From: Hydrogenophilales bacterium CG12_big_fil_rev_8_21_14_0_65_61_21
GTDB taxonomy: Bacteria; Pseudomonadota; Gammaproteobacteria; Burkholderiales; Thiobacillaceae
Direction of reading: 5' to 3'
Assembly: GCA_002782005.1 (NCBI GenBank)
Contig: PFGT01000101.1
Location: 1 to 64,000 of the forward strand
Length of the DNA: 64,000 nucleotides
Both the position numbers and the translations under genes were made by a program. This document shows positions 40,236-48,994 of this stretch, piece after piece. The notes under the pieces were generated by a model. It searched no databases. It saw only the letters and a program-made list of their open reading frames with translations, and was not told where the DNA came from. How positions within the stretch are numbered: the stretch's first letter is position 1; each line of letters begins with the position of its first letter.

Positions 40236-43124
40236 ATGTCCAATAGCCCCGATACGGCGGACTCGCCGGCCCCGCACGAGGACGTGCGCAATACCACCTG
40301 CTACATGTGCGCCTGCCGTTGTGGCATCCGGGTACATCTAAAGAACGGTGAGGTGCGCTTCATCGAGGGTAATCCGGACCATCCGCTGAACCAGGGCGTG
40401 CTGTGCGCCAAGGGTTCCAGCGGCATCATGAAGCAATATTCGCCGGCCCGGCTGACCAAGCCGCTGCGCCGCAAGCAGGGCGCCGAGCGGGGCGCCGGCG
40501 AATTCGAGGCGATCTCCTGGGACGAGGCCTTCGCCATCCTGGAAGAACGCTTGGCCAAAATCCGCGCCACTGATCCAAAGAAATTCGCCCTGTTCACTGG
40601 CCGCGACCAGATGCAGGCATTGACCGGGCTGTTCGCCCGCCAGTACGGCACGCCCAACTATGCCGCCCACGGCGGCTTCTGCTCGGTCAATCTGGCAGCC
40701 GGCCTGATCTACACCATCGGCGGCTCATATTGGGAATTCGGCGGGCCAGATCTCGACCGCGCCAAGCTGTTCGTCATGCTGGGCACGGCGGAGGATCACC
40801 ACTCTAACCCGATGAAGATCGCTTTGGCCAAGTTCAAGCGCAACGGCGGTCGCTTCATCTCCGTCAACCCGGTGCGGACCGGCTATTCCGCCATTGCCGA
40901 TGAGTGGATTCCGATCAAGCCCGGCACCGATGGCGCGCTGCTGCTGGCGCTGATCCACGAAATCATTAAGCAGGGCCTGTATGACCGCGACTTTCTGGTC
41001 AAATATTCCAACTCCGCAGAGCTGGTCAACCAGGACTTCAAAAGTCCCGAATGCGGCATGTTCGTGCGCTTCGAGGTGCCGCCGGAGGAGGGCTGTTTCG
41101 ACCCCCAGAACAAGCTGTGGTGGGATCGCGAGATGGACCGCCCGGTATCGACCATGACCCCAGGGGTCGATCCCTACCTGATGGGTGAATTCAAACTGCC
41201 GGACGGCACCAAGGTGAAGACCGCTTTCCAGTTGCTCAAGGAGCGGGTCGCCGAGTACACCCCGGAATGGGCCGCCGGCATCACCGGCATCCCGACCGAA
41301 ACCATCGTCCGGCTGGCCCATGAGATGGGCGTCACGGCACGCGACCAGAAGATCGAGCTGCCCATCGCCTGGACCGATGTCTGGGAGAACGAGCACCAGA
41401 GCGTCACCGGCAACCCGGTCGCCTTCCACGCCATGCGTGGCCTGGCCGCCCATTCCAATGGCTTTCACACCATTCGCGCGCTGGGCATCTTGATGTCCCT
41501 CCTGGGCACCATCGATCGGCCCGGCGGCTTTCGCCACAAGGCGCCGTTCCCACGCCCCATCCCGCCGTGTCCCAAGACGCCCAAGGGTCCGGAGGGCGTG
41601 CGGCCCGACATGCCGCTCGACGGTATGCCGCTGGGCTGGCCGGCCGATCCGGACGATCTGTTCGTTGACGATGAAGGCAAGCCGGTGCGCATCGACAAGG
41701 CCTTCTCCTGGGAATACCCGCTGTCGGTGCATGGCTTGATGCACAACGTTATCACCAACGCCTGGCGCGGCGACCCGTATAAAATCGACACCTTGATGAT
41801 CTTCATGGCCAACATGGCCTGGAACTCGACCATGAATGCGGTCGAAGTCCGCAAGATGCTCAACGACAAGGAGGAGGACGGCAGCTACAAGATACCGTTC
41901 ATCGTGGTCGCCGATGCCTTCCAATCCGAGATGACCGCCTTCGCCGACCTGGTGTTGCCGGACACCACCTATCTGGAGCGCCACGATGTCATGTCCATGC
42001 TTGACCGGCCAATCTCGGAATTCGACGGTCCGGTCGATTCGGTGCGCATCCCGGTGCTGCCGCCGACCGGCGAATGCAAGCCGTTCCAGGAAGTGCTGAT
42101 TGAACTTGGCACGCGCCTGAAGCTGCCGGCCTTCGTTGACAAGGACGGTAAGCGCAAGTACCGCGACTACCCGGACTTTGTTGTCAACTTCGAGACCGCA
42201 CCTAACTCCGGCATGGGCTTTTTGGCCGGCTGGCGCGGCAAGGGCGGCGAGAAGTCAATGAAGGGCGAGCCGAACCCGAACCAGTGGCAGATGTACGAGC
42301 AGAACAACTGCGTGTTCCAGTATCACCTGCCCAAGTCATATCAATACATGCGCAACTGGAACCAGGGATATTTGCAATGGGCGCAGGCCCACGGCATGAC
42401 CCGCCATGCCGAGCCGATCAACATCCACATCTATTCCGAGGTGTTGCAGAAGTTCCGCCTGGCGGCCCAGGGCAAGAGCCAGGGGCGGCGGCCGCCCGAG
42501 CACCTGAAAAAGCGCGTCGAGACCTATTTCGATCCGTTGCCGTTTTATTACGAGCCGCTTGAGGCCAGCCTCACCGACAAGCACAAGTACCCGCTCAACG
42601 CCATCACCCAGCGGCCCATGGCCATGTACCACTCCTGGGACAGCCAGAACGCCTGGCTGCGTCAGATACACACCTACAACTACTTGTACCTGAACTCGAA
42701 GACGGCGGCGGCCCAGGGCATTGCCGACGACGACTGGCTCTGGGTCGAATCGCAATGGGGTAAGGTGCGCTGCATGGCGCGGCTGTCCGAGGCCGTGGAG
42801 CCGGGCACGGTGTGGACCTGGAACGCCATCGGCAAGGCCTCCGGCGCCTGGAATCTGGCCCCGGAGGCCAACGAATCCAGACAGGGTTTCCTGCTTAACC
42901 ATGTGATTTCCGAGGAACTGCCGCCTAACCCGGCCGGCGAGCACGTCTCCAACTCCGATCCGGTCACCGGCCAGGCGGCCTGGTATGACGTGCGGGTGCG
43001 CATCTACAAGGCCGGCGCCGACGAGCCGCACGAGACCTCGCCCCAGTTTGCGGCGCTGAAGCCGTATCCAGGGCAGGGGAAACGTAAGTCATTCTGGAAC
43101 TTTTTCGCGGGGAGGCGGCCATGA
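40236..43124 (+). CDS. soeA: Molybdopterin oxidoreductase, SoeA-like (cytoplasmic sulfite dehydrogenase)
   Basis: CYMCACRCGIRVHLKNGEVRFIEGNPDHPLNQGVLCAKGSSG 4Fe-4S/Mo-bisMGD motif; no Tat signal; followed by FeS and NrfD-type subunits. Confidence 0.85.
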   Translation: MSNSPDTADSPAPHEDVRNTTCYMCACRCGIRVHLKNGEVRFIEGNPDHPLNQGVLCAKGSSGIMKQYSPARLTKPLRRKQGAERGAGEFEAISWDEAFAILEERLAKIRATDPKKFALFTGRDQMQALTGLFARQYGTPNYAAHGGFCSVNLAAGLIYTIGGSYWEFGGPDLDRAKLFVMLGTAEDHHSNPMKIALAKFKRNGGRFISVNPVRTGYSAIADEWIPIKPGTDGALLLALIHEIIKQGLYDRDFLVKYSNSAELVNQDFKSPECGMFVRFEVPPEEGCFDPQNKLWWDREMDRPVSTMTPGVDPYLMGEFKLPDGTKVKTAFQLLKERVAEYTPEWAAGITGIPTETIVRLAHEMGVTARDQKIELPIAWTDVWENEHQSVTGNPVAFHAMRGLAAHSNGFHTIRALGILMSLLGTIDRPGGFRHKAPFPRPIPPCPKTPKGPEGVRPDMPLDGMPLGWPADPDDLFVDDEGKPVRIDKAFSWEYPLSVHGLMHNVITNAWRGDPYKIDTLMIFMANMAWNSTMNAVEVRKMLNDKEEDGSYKIPFIVVADAFQSEMTAFADLVLPDTTYLERHDVMSMLDRPISEFDGPVDSVRIPVLPPTGECKPFQEVLIELGTRLKLPAFVDKDGKRKYRDYPDFVVNFETAPNSGMGFLAGWRGKGGEKSMKGEPNPNQWQMYEQNNCVFQYHLPKSYQYMRNWNQGYLQWAQAHGMTRHAEPINIHIYSEVLQKFRLAAQGKSQGRRPPEHLKKRVETYFDPLPFYYEPLEASLTDKHKYPLNAITQRPMAMYHSWDSQNAWLRQIHTYNYLYLNSKTAAAQGIADDDWLWVESQWGKVRCMARLSEAVEPGTVWTWNAIGKASGAWNLAPEANESRQGFLLNHVISEELPPNPAGEHVSNSDPVTGQAAWYDVRVRIYKAGADEPHETSPQFAALKPYPGQGKRKSFWNFFAGRRP

Positions 43125-43846
43125 CCCAGCTTGCCCTGGTAATCGACCTCAACGTTTGCGTCGGCTGCCACGCCTGCGTGACCAGTTGCAAACAGTGGAA
43201 CACCTCCGGCCAGGCCGGGCCGCTGTTCGATGACCATCCTTATGACAAAGACCCGACCGGCACCTTCTTTAACCGGGTGCAGACCTATGAGATCGGTGAG
43301 TTCCCCAACACCGAGACGCTACACTTCCCGAAATCCTGCCTGCATTGCGAGGAACCGCCCTGCGTGCCGGTGTGCCCGACCGGCGCCTCGTATAAGCGCA
43401 AGGAAGACGGCATCGTTCTGGTCGATTACGACAAGTGCATCGGCTGCAAATACTGCTCCTGGGCCTGCCCATACGGCGCACGCGAGTTCGACGAGAAGCA
43501 GAAGGTAATGAAGAAATGCACCCTGTGCGTCGATCGCATCTATGACCAGAGCATCCCAGAAGATCGGCGCAAGCCGGCCTGTGTGATCTCCTGCCCGACC
43601 AGTGCCCGGCTGTTTGGCGACGTGCATGATCCCGAGTCGGAGGTATCGATTGCCATCCGTGAAGGCGGCGGCTACCAGCTCATGCCCGAGTGGGGCAGCA
43701 AGCCGGCCAACCACTACCTGCCTCGGCGCAAGACCAAGATGCGTATCCACGAGGACGAACTGGTGCGCGCCGACAATCCGCTCAAGAAGGAAGACATCCG
43801 CAAGGAAAAGAGCACGGATGTCACCCTGGACGACTGGCTCATGTAA
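43121..43846 (+). CDS. soeB: 4Fe-4S ferredoxin-type electron transfer subunit, SoeB-like
   Basis: CVGCHACVTSCKQWN, CLHCEEPPCVPVCPTGA, CIGCKYCSWACPYGA. Confidence 0.88.
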   Translation: MTQLALVIDLNVCVGCHACVTSCKQWNTSGQAGPLFDDHPYDKDPTGTFFNRVQTYEIGEFPNTETLHFPKSCLHCEEPPCVPVCPTGASYKRKEDGIVLVDYDKCIGCKYCSWACPYGAREFDEKQKVMKKCTLCVDRIYDQSIPEDRRKPACVISCPTSARLFGDVHDPESEVSIAIREGGGYQLMPEWGSKPANHYLPRRKTKMRIHEDELVRADNPLKKEDIRKEKSTDVTLDDWLM

Positions 43847-43858
43847 GGAAAGACGGCT

Positions 43859-43919
43859 TGTAGCCGGTAGCTTGTAGCCAAAGGCGCACGACGGCTACCA
43901 GCTATAAGCTACCGGCTAC
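43859..43919. repeat. Intercistronic inverted repeat between soeB and soeC
   Basis: GTAGCCGGTAGCTTGTAGC and GCTATAAGCTACCGGCTAC are near-perfect reverse complements (1 mismatch in about 19). Confidence 0.7.
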
Positions 43920-43936
43920 CCGCTAAGGAGTTAAAG

Positions 43937-44908
43937 ATGCATCCCGCGTTTTCAGTGATCTTTCTCACTACCCTGATCGGCGTCGGTCAGGGGTTGTTTC
44001 TGGCCCTGTTTTCCAGCCAGACCTACTCCATCGTCAACGTGCTGCCAGCCCAGCCCGGCGGTTATTACGCCTTGGGCGGGTTGATCGCCCTGGGCTTTCT
44101 GGCGGCGGGTCTGGTCGCCTCGTTCTTTCACCTGGGGCATCCGGAACGGGCCTGGCGGTCGGCCAGCCAGTGGCGCACATCCTGGCTGTCGCGCGAGGTC
44201 ATCGCCTTGCCGCTGGTGATGGGCTTGCTGTTCCTGTATGCGGTGGTCAACTGGCTGGAGTTGGATGCCGACCTGTTCGGCTGGAGACTACACGGCCAGG
44301 TGCCACTGATCGTCGGCGCCCTGGGCGCGGCCGCCACCCTGGGCCTATTCCTGTGCACCGGCATGATTTACGGCGCGGTCAAGTTTCTCCAGACCTGGGC
44401 CACGCCGCTGACCGTGCTGAACTATTTCCTGCTTGGCTCGGCCTCGGGTTTTGTTTTCGCCGCTGCCTATGCGGCCTTTAAGGCGCCGAATGTGGTGGAA
44501 TTCTATGCCGCTTGGGCCATGGTTTTGATCGTTGCAGCCTTTGCCGGACGGGCCGCCGCGTTGCTACGCAACGCCCGGATCAAGCAGGTGGCCAACCTGC
44601 AAACCGCCATCGGCATTCGTCACAGCAAGGTTCAGCAGCGCGCCATGGGCTTCATGGGTGGTTCCTACAACACACGGGAATACCGCCACGGCAAAGGCCT
44701 GGCCTTTCTGAAATCGGTCAAGTGGATATTTCTGGCGCTGGTCTTTCCTATACCCTTTCTTCTGCTCTGGCTGGGCCTGGCACTGGGTAGTTCGACCGCC
44801 TATGTCGCCGCCTTCGCGGTACAGTATGTCGGTTTGCTGTTTGAACGCTGGTTTTTCTTCGCCCAGGCCGACCATCCGCAAAACCTGTATTACCAGGTCG
44901 TGGGTTAA
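43937..44908 (+). CDS. soeC: DmsC/NrfD-type membrane anchor, SoeC-like
   Basis: MHPAFSVIFLTTLIGVGQGLFLALF, multiple TM helices, FFHLGHPERAWRS. Confidence 0.87.
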   Translation: MHPAFSVIFLTTLIGVGQGLFLALFSSQTYSIVNVLPAQPGGYYALGGLIALGFLAAGLVASFFHLGHPERAWRSASQWRTSWLSREVIALPLVMGLLFLYAVVNWLELDADLFGWRLHGQVPLIVGALGAAATLGLFLCTGMIYGAVKFLQTWATPLTVLNYFLLGSASGFVFAAAYAAFKAPNVVEFYAAWAMVLIVAAFAGRAAALLRNARIKQVANLQTAIGIRHSKVQQRAMGFMGGSYNTREYRHGKGLAFLKSVKWIFLALVFPIPFLLLWLGLALGSSTAYVAAFAVQYVGLLFERWFFFAQADHPQNLYYQVVG

Positions 44909-44932
44909 TTGTTACCTTTACTAGAGAATGCC

Positions 44933-45421
44933 ATGAACGACGACATCGTCAACAAGCACAAAGTGGTGTACATCCGCTATACCGTTCTCGATGACAGCGG
45001 TCTGGTCCGTGGCCAGCAGGATATGCCCATCGGCTATGTGCATGGCGCCCACAGCGGTCTGTTCGAGGAGATCGAGCAGGCACTGGATGGCCACCGGGTC
45101 GGCGACAAGGTGGAGGCATTTCTAAGCCCCGACACCTTCGGCGAACGCAACCCCGACCTGGTCATCGAAGAAGACATCGATAACGTGCCGCCGCAGATAC
45201 GCTACATCGGCGCCGAGGCCGAATTACAGAATGACAGCGGCGATGTATTGACCTTCCGGGTCACTGCCATCGCCGACGGCAAGATCACCCTGGACGGCAA
45301 CCATGTACTGGCCGGCCGCCCAGCCAAATGCGCAGCCGAGATAATATCGCTGCGCGACGCCACGGCCGCTGAAATCGAAAGCGGCTTTCCCTCCGAGCAG
45401 GGCGTACCGCAACTGCACTGA
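44933..45421 (+). CDS. SlyD-like FKBP-type peptidyl-prolyl isomerase, divergent active-site region
   Basis: GYVHGAHSGLFEEIEQALDGHRVGDKVEAFLSPDTFGERNPDLV and LDGNHVLAGRPAKCAAEIISLRDATAAEIESG. Confidence 0.85.
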   Translation: MNDDIVNKHKVVYIRYTVLDDSGLVRGQQDMPIGYVHGAHSGLFEEIEQALDGHRVGDKVEAFLSPDTFGERNPDLVIEEDIDNVPPQIRYIGAEAELQNDSGDVLTFRVTAIADGKITLDGNHVLAGRPAKCAAEIISLRDATAAEIESGFPSEQGVPQLH

Positions 45422-45431
45422 GAGACGTACT

Positions 45432-45461
45432 AAAAAAGGCCCGCAACGCGGGCCTTTTTTA
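45432..45461. terminator. Bidirectional intrinsic terminator
   Basis: AAAAAAGGCCCGC-AAC-GCGGGCCTTTTTT between convergent genes. Confidence 0.93.
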
Positions 45462-45480
45462 GATCTTCCGGAAACGGGCG

Positions 45481-45984
45481 TTACTTGGCGGGACAGCTGT
45501 CGTCGCCTGGAACCTTGCCGGGGATCAACAGGAACTGCTCAAACGGCCCCATGACCTTCATTGCTTCACCCTTGGGGCCTTGGAACTTGAGGCGGCCGAA
45601 CAACATGGCGCGCATCGGGCCATACTCGCCGTTACCCATTTCATGCCAGCGTTTGGTTTCGGCGTTCATCAGGTAATCGACATCGTAGTTCAGGCTGGCA
45701 TGCTGTATCTTACCGCCGTAAGCGCAGGTGGTCTTGCCGCCCTTGGTGGAGATGGTCATTTCCACCTTGCTCGCCTCGCCGCAGTCGGTGCGATACATGT
45801 GGATGACCTTGTAACCGCGGCCAGCATCGTTTGGCGCCCACCTGACGGCCAGTTCGGTAGTTAAGGCGTGGCTGGTGTTCCAATATTGACAGGCCTGAGC
45901 CGCCCACTCGGCGGACATCAAGGGTGCGGCCTGAGCCGAAATGGCGCAGCTCAGGGCGGCCAGGGTAATCGCTAATTTACGCAT
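45481..45984 (-). CDS. Secreted SCP2 sterol-binding-like protein
   Basis: Signal peptide; ETKRWHEMGNGEYGPMRAMLFGRLKFQGPKGEAMKVMGPFEQFL resembles the SCP2 fold. Confidence 0.6.
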   Translation of the reverse strand: MRKLAITLAALSCAISAQAAPLMSAEWAAQACQYWNTSHALTTELAVRWAPNDAGRGYKVIHMYRTDCGEASKVEMTISTKGGKTTCAYGGKIQHASLNYDVDYLMNAETKRWHEMGNGEYGPMRAMLFGRLKFQGPKGEAMKVMGPFEQFLLIPGKVPGDDSCPAK

Positions 45985-46090
45985 TGAGTTATCTCCTCCA
46001 GATCAAAAAAATGCCGGCAATTCGCCGGCGGCAAGGTTAGTCCAGTTGAAAGCAAACTGTCAAAGCGAGTATTGGCCGCCGTTTCCAGGT

Positions 46091-46741
46091 TCAATGGCCA
46101 ATAGAGGATTCGACCAGACTGATGCGCTGGCGCAGTCTGGCAACGGCGGCTTGATCGCCGGCCGCCTCGGCCCGTTTTAGTTCGACTCCCAGCCAGGCCA
46201 GCAGCGGCCGCCGCCAGCCCTGTGCGGAGGCGGTGCCGATGGCGGTGGCAATGCCGGCGGGCGCGATGCTGCCTTGCCGAAACAAGACCCCGGCGGCGAT
46301 CAGGCGTGAGAACGGGTCGGCAATCTGGCCAAGATCAGTCGCCCCGCCGGCATTTAGCAGCGCCGCATATTGGCCGGGCAGGGCCTTGCCATCGACTGCT
46401 CGCCAGTCGCCGGTCAGAAAGGCGGCATAGCTTCGCTCCTCCGGGCTGGCGCCGTCTTTCAGGACGGCATAGGCGGGACAGTCGTCGAACTCAAGCGCCG
46501 CGGTGCGGGTGGCGCAGCGGGCCAGCTCGACCCGCGCCACCCATTGCGGCTGACCGGTGCGAGCCGCCTGGGCGCGGGCGCGGGCAAAGCTGAGATTGGC
46601 CGATGCAGCGCTGCCGTCGAGATAGGATTTCTCGAAGCTTTCCAGCGCGCTCTGGGTATTAGTCTGCCAGTCGGGCGGCGGCAGGTTGCTGGCGCAGCCA
46701 GTCAGCGCGGCAAGGATGAACAAGGTCGGCAGTCGGTTCAT
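46091..46741 (-). CDS. Putative lipoprotein in MCE/Mla-like operon
   Basis: MNRLPTLFILAALTGCASN lipobox; overlaps the end of the mlaD-like gene. Confidence 0.75.
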   Translation of the reverse strand: MNRLPTLFILAALTGCASNLPPPDWQTNTQSALESFEKSYLDGSAASANLSFARARAQAARTGQPQWVARVELARCATRTAALEFDDCPAYAVLKDGASPEERSYAAFLTGDWRAVDGKALPGQYAALLNAGGATDLGQIADPFSRLIAAGVLFRQGSIAPAGIATAIGTASAQGWRRPLLAWLGVELKRAEAAGDQAAVARLRQRISLVESSIGH

Positions 46742-47715
46742 GGCAGCTTTACCTCCGCCTTGTGGGAGAAGGGCCACTTGCGGTTGATCTCGTCGATCAT
46801 GCGGTTGACCTTGGCCAGGCTGTCGTCCACCTGGGCGCGCAACGAGGCGATGTCGGTGGTGGCGCCCTTGATGTCGGAGCTGATGCCCTGGGTGTTCTTG
46901 AGGATGGCGTCGGCCTTCTTCAGGCTTTCCCGCGCGTCGGTGAGTATTGCGTTGATCTGGACCACGGCCTTCTGGGTCTCGTCCATGATGCCGCCCTGAC
47001 CATGGAGCCGTTGGTCGGTCTTGGTCAGGACCGTATCAACCTTGAGCGAAACGCCGTTCAGCGAGGCGAGCAGGGTATTGGCCCGGTCGATGGCCTCGAT
47101 CACCTTGCGGGCATTTTGGTCATCGCCCAGGATGCCGCCGACGACGCCGTAACGACCGGCCATGCGATCACTGACCGTGCGCAGATTAACCATGGTCTGG
47201 CTCAAGCTGGATTGTTGGTCGGTCAGGTTTTGCAAGTTGCTCAGGACATCGCGAACCTTGGCCATCAGCTCCGGGATTTCCTGAGCTGCGTCGCCGGTGT
47301 ACAGCGGGCGCTCAGCGTTGTCGGCCAGGAGCGGGTCTTTCAGGTTGGTCGAGAAGGCCTTGATCTTGGCTGCGCCGACCATGGATTTCTCCAGGGTAAA
47401 CACGCTGCTGGTGCGCAGCCATCGGGCGTCCTTGACCGGGATGGCCATCTCGATGCGCACCTTGCCCTGGTCGGTCAGCGCCATGCGCTTGACCTGGCCG
47501 ATGGGAAAGCCCGAAAAGCCGATGGCCATGCCGATGCTGACCCCGTCAGCGTTGTCGGCGATCAGCGTCAGCTTCTGGGTGCGCTCGAAGACGCCGCGCG
47601 CATACAAGGTATAGCCGATGAAGGCGACGGCCAGGGTCAGCGTCAGCACCAGCAGCAGGCCGACCTTGAATTCCAGATTCTTGATTAACGGGGCGCGTAC
47701 AGGGGCTCGTTCCAT
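46738..47715 (-). CDS. MlaD/MCE-domain protein
   Basis: Single N-terminal TM; ADNADGVSIGMAIGFSGFPIGQVKRMALTDQGKVRIEMAI. Confidence 0.9.
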   Translation of the reverse strand: MERAPVRAPLIKNLEFKVGLLLVLTLTLAVAFIGYTLYARGVFERTQKLTLIADNADGVSIGMAIGFSGFPIGQVKRMALTDQGKVRIEMAIPVKDARWLRTSSVFTLEKSMVGAAKIKAFSTNLKDPLLADNAERPLYTGDAAQEIPELMAKVRDVLSNLQNLTDQQSSLSQTMVNLRTVSDRMAGRYGVVGGILGDDQNARKVIEAIDRANTLLASLNGVSLKVDTVLTKTDQRLHGQGGIMDETQKAVVQINAILTDARESLKKADAILKNTQGISSDIKGATTDIASLRAQVDDSLAKVNRMIDEINRKWPFSHKAEVKLP

Positions 47716-48125
47716 GCGTAGTCCACGATCCAGCAGTGTTCGAATAAATCTTCCACGGCCGCGAGGCTGGCCGCCAGGAAGGCGGGGTAATGACAGTCCG
47801 GCAGGAGTAGTCCCGGCCGTTCGATGAGGATTATAGGTTGCGGCAGGATCAATGCGCGCGCCAGTTTGGCGGCGAAACGCTGCTCGCTATTCAGGTCAGG
47901 GTCGCGTTTGAAGGCCGAGTCGGTCTGGCCGAGTCGGGCCAGCAGCGACCAGGCCCGGTCGGCGGCGGCCTCGTAAGCCATATTCCGCCGGTATTGCAGG
48001 ACGATAGCGGCATTCTCCAGCACCGATAGATTGGCCCGCAGCGGCAGGTTGTCCGAGATCAGCGCGGCGCCTGGATTATCCGTCAGCAGGCGAGCTCGCG
48101 CGGCGTCATCCGGCTGCCATTTCAG
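47685..48125 (-). CDS. Degenerate ABC-ATPase-like protein lacking the Walker A region (start codon uncertain)
   Basis: LISDNLPLRANLSVLENAAIVLQYRRN (Q-loop-like), LNSEQRFAAKLARALIL (degenerate signature), PIILIERP (degenerate Walker B); lies between permease and MCE genes. Confidence 0.65.
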   Translation of the reverse strand: MKWQPDDAARARLLTDNPGAALISDNLPLRANLSVLENAAIVLQYRRNMAYEAAADRAWSLLARLGQTDSAFKRDPDLNSEQRFAAKLARALILPQPIILIERPGLLLPDCHYPAFLAASLAAVEDLFEHCWIVDYAWNEPLYAPR

Positions 48126-48925
48126 ATGTACTTTAGGGCTAATGACAGCACCTCGATCAGCATCAGAACGAAAAATAGCCGCACCATGCCACGTAGCACG
48201 GCGATGGGCGCGAAGAATAGCTTCTTCGGCGCGGCCAGGGCCTCGGCGATGGGTATAACCGTTACGGCAAGGCCGAAGGCCAACACCTTGACCCACAATA
48301 TGGCGAGTGCGGGCAAGTCGAAGATGCGGGCCACCACCCGAGCGAAATCAGGCAGGTTCCAATACTGCAGACCATAGACCACGAAGTAGGCGATCAGCAA
48401 GGCCAGTGAGCTGGTCACGGCGGTCAGGGCCAGAACCGAGATGGCGCCGCCGATTACCCGTGGGATGAACTCGAAACGACCAGGGTCGACGCCGGACGCC
48501 TCGATCGCCAGAATTTCGTTGTGGATATTCATCAGTACCACCTCGGTGCCGGTGGCGGCTCCGGAGCGCAGGGCCACGAACAGCGCGGTCATCAAGGGCA
48601 GCACCTCCAACACCAATAGCCGAATGACCGCCTCCAGGGCATAGTCGGCCAGGCCGAAATCGCGCGCGGTGTCGACCACGATCTGGATCAGGACGTAGGA
48701 CAGCAAAGCCGCGAACAGGGCAAAGCGGGGTAGGATTTGCCAGGCGGTGAAGTAGATTTGCTTGAGCACCACCGACCGGGTGGCGCTGTTGTAGGTTCTG
48801 GGCGACAGCGATTCGACGATGGCGACGGCGGCGAAACGAAACACCGCGCGCCAGCCGCGCAGCCAGTTGAGCAGGGCGGCGCCGCGTTGGGTCAGGGCTG
48901 CGATGATTGGGTCCATGCGCTGCAT
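48122..48925 (-). CDS. MlaE-family ABC permease
   Basis: LLVLEVLPLMTALFVALRSGAATGTEVVLMNIHNEILAIEASGVDPGRFEFIPRVIGGAISV. Confidence 0.87.
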   Translation of the reverse strand: MQRMDPIIAALTQRGAALLNWLRGWRAVFRFAAVAIVESLSPRTYNSATRSVVLKQIYFTAWQILPRFALFAALLSYVLIQIVVDTARDFGLADYALEAVIRLLVLEVLPLMTALFVALRSGAATGTEVVLMNIHNEILAIEASGVDPGRFEFIPRVIGGAISVLALTAVTSSLALLIAYFVVYGLQYWNLPDFARVVARIFDLPALAILWVKVLAFGLAVTVIPIAEALAAPKKLFFAPIAVLRGMVRLFFVLMLIEVLSLALKYI

Positions 48926-48994
48926 GATACCGCCATGCACGGCGGTGGTGGTTTGCGTATGATAGCCACGATTCAGGCGCCGCCGCCGGGGCGT

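Noticed and set aside
40725-41984. Minus-strand 419-aa ORF opposite soeA
   Set aside because: Shadow of conserved soeA; no motif support.
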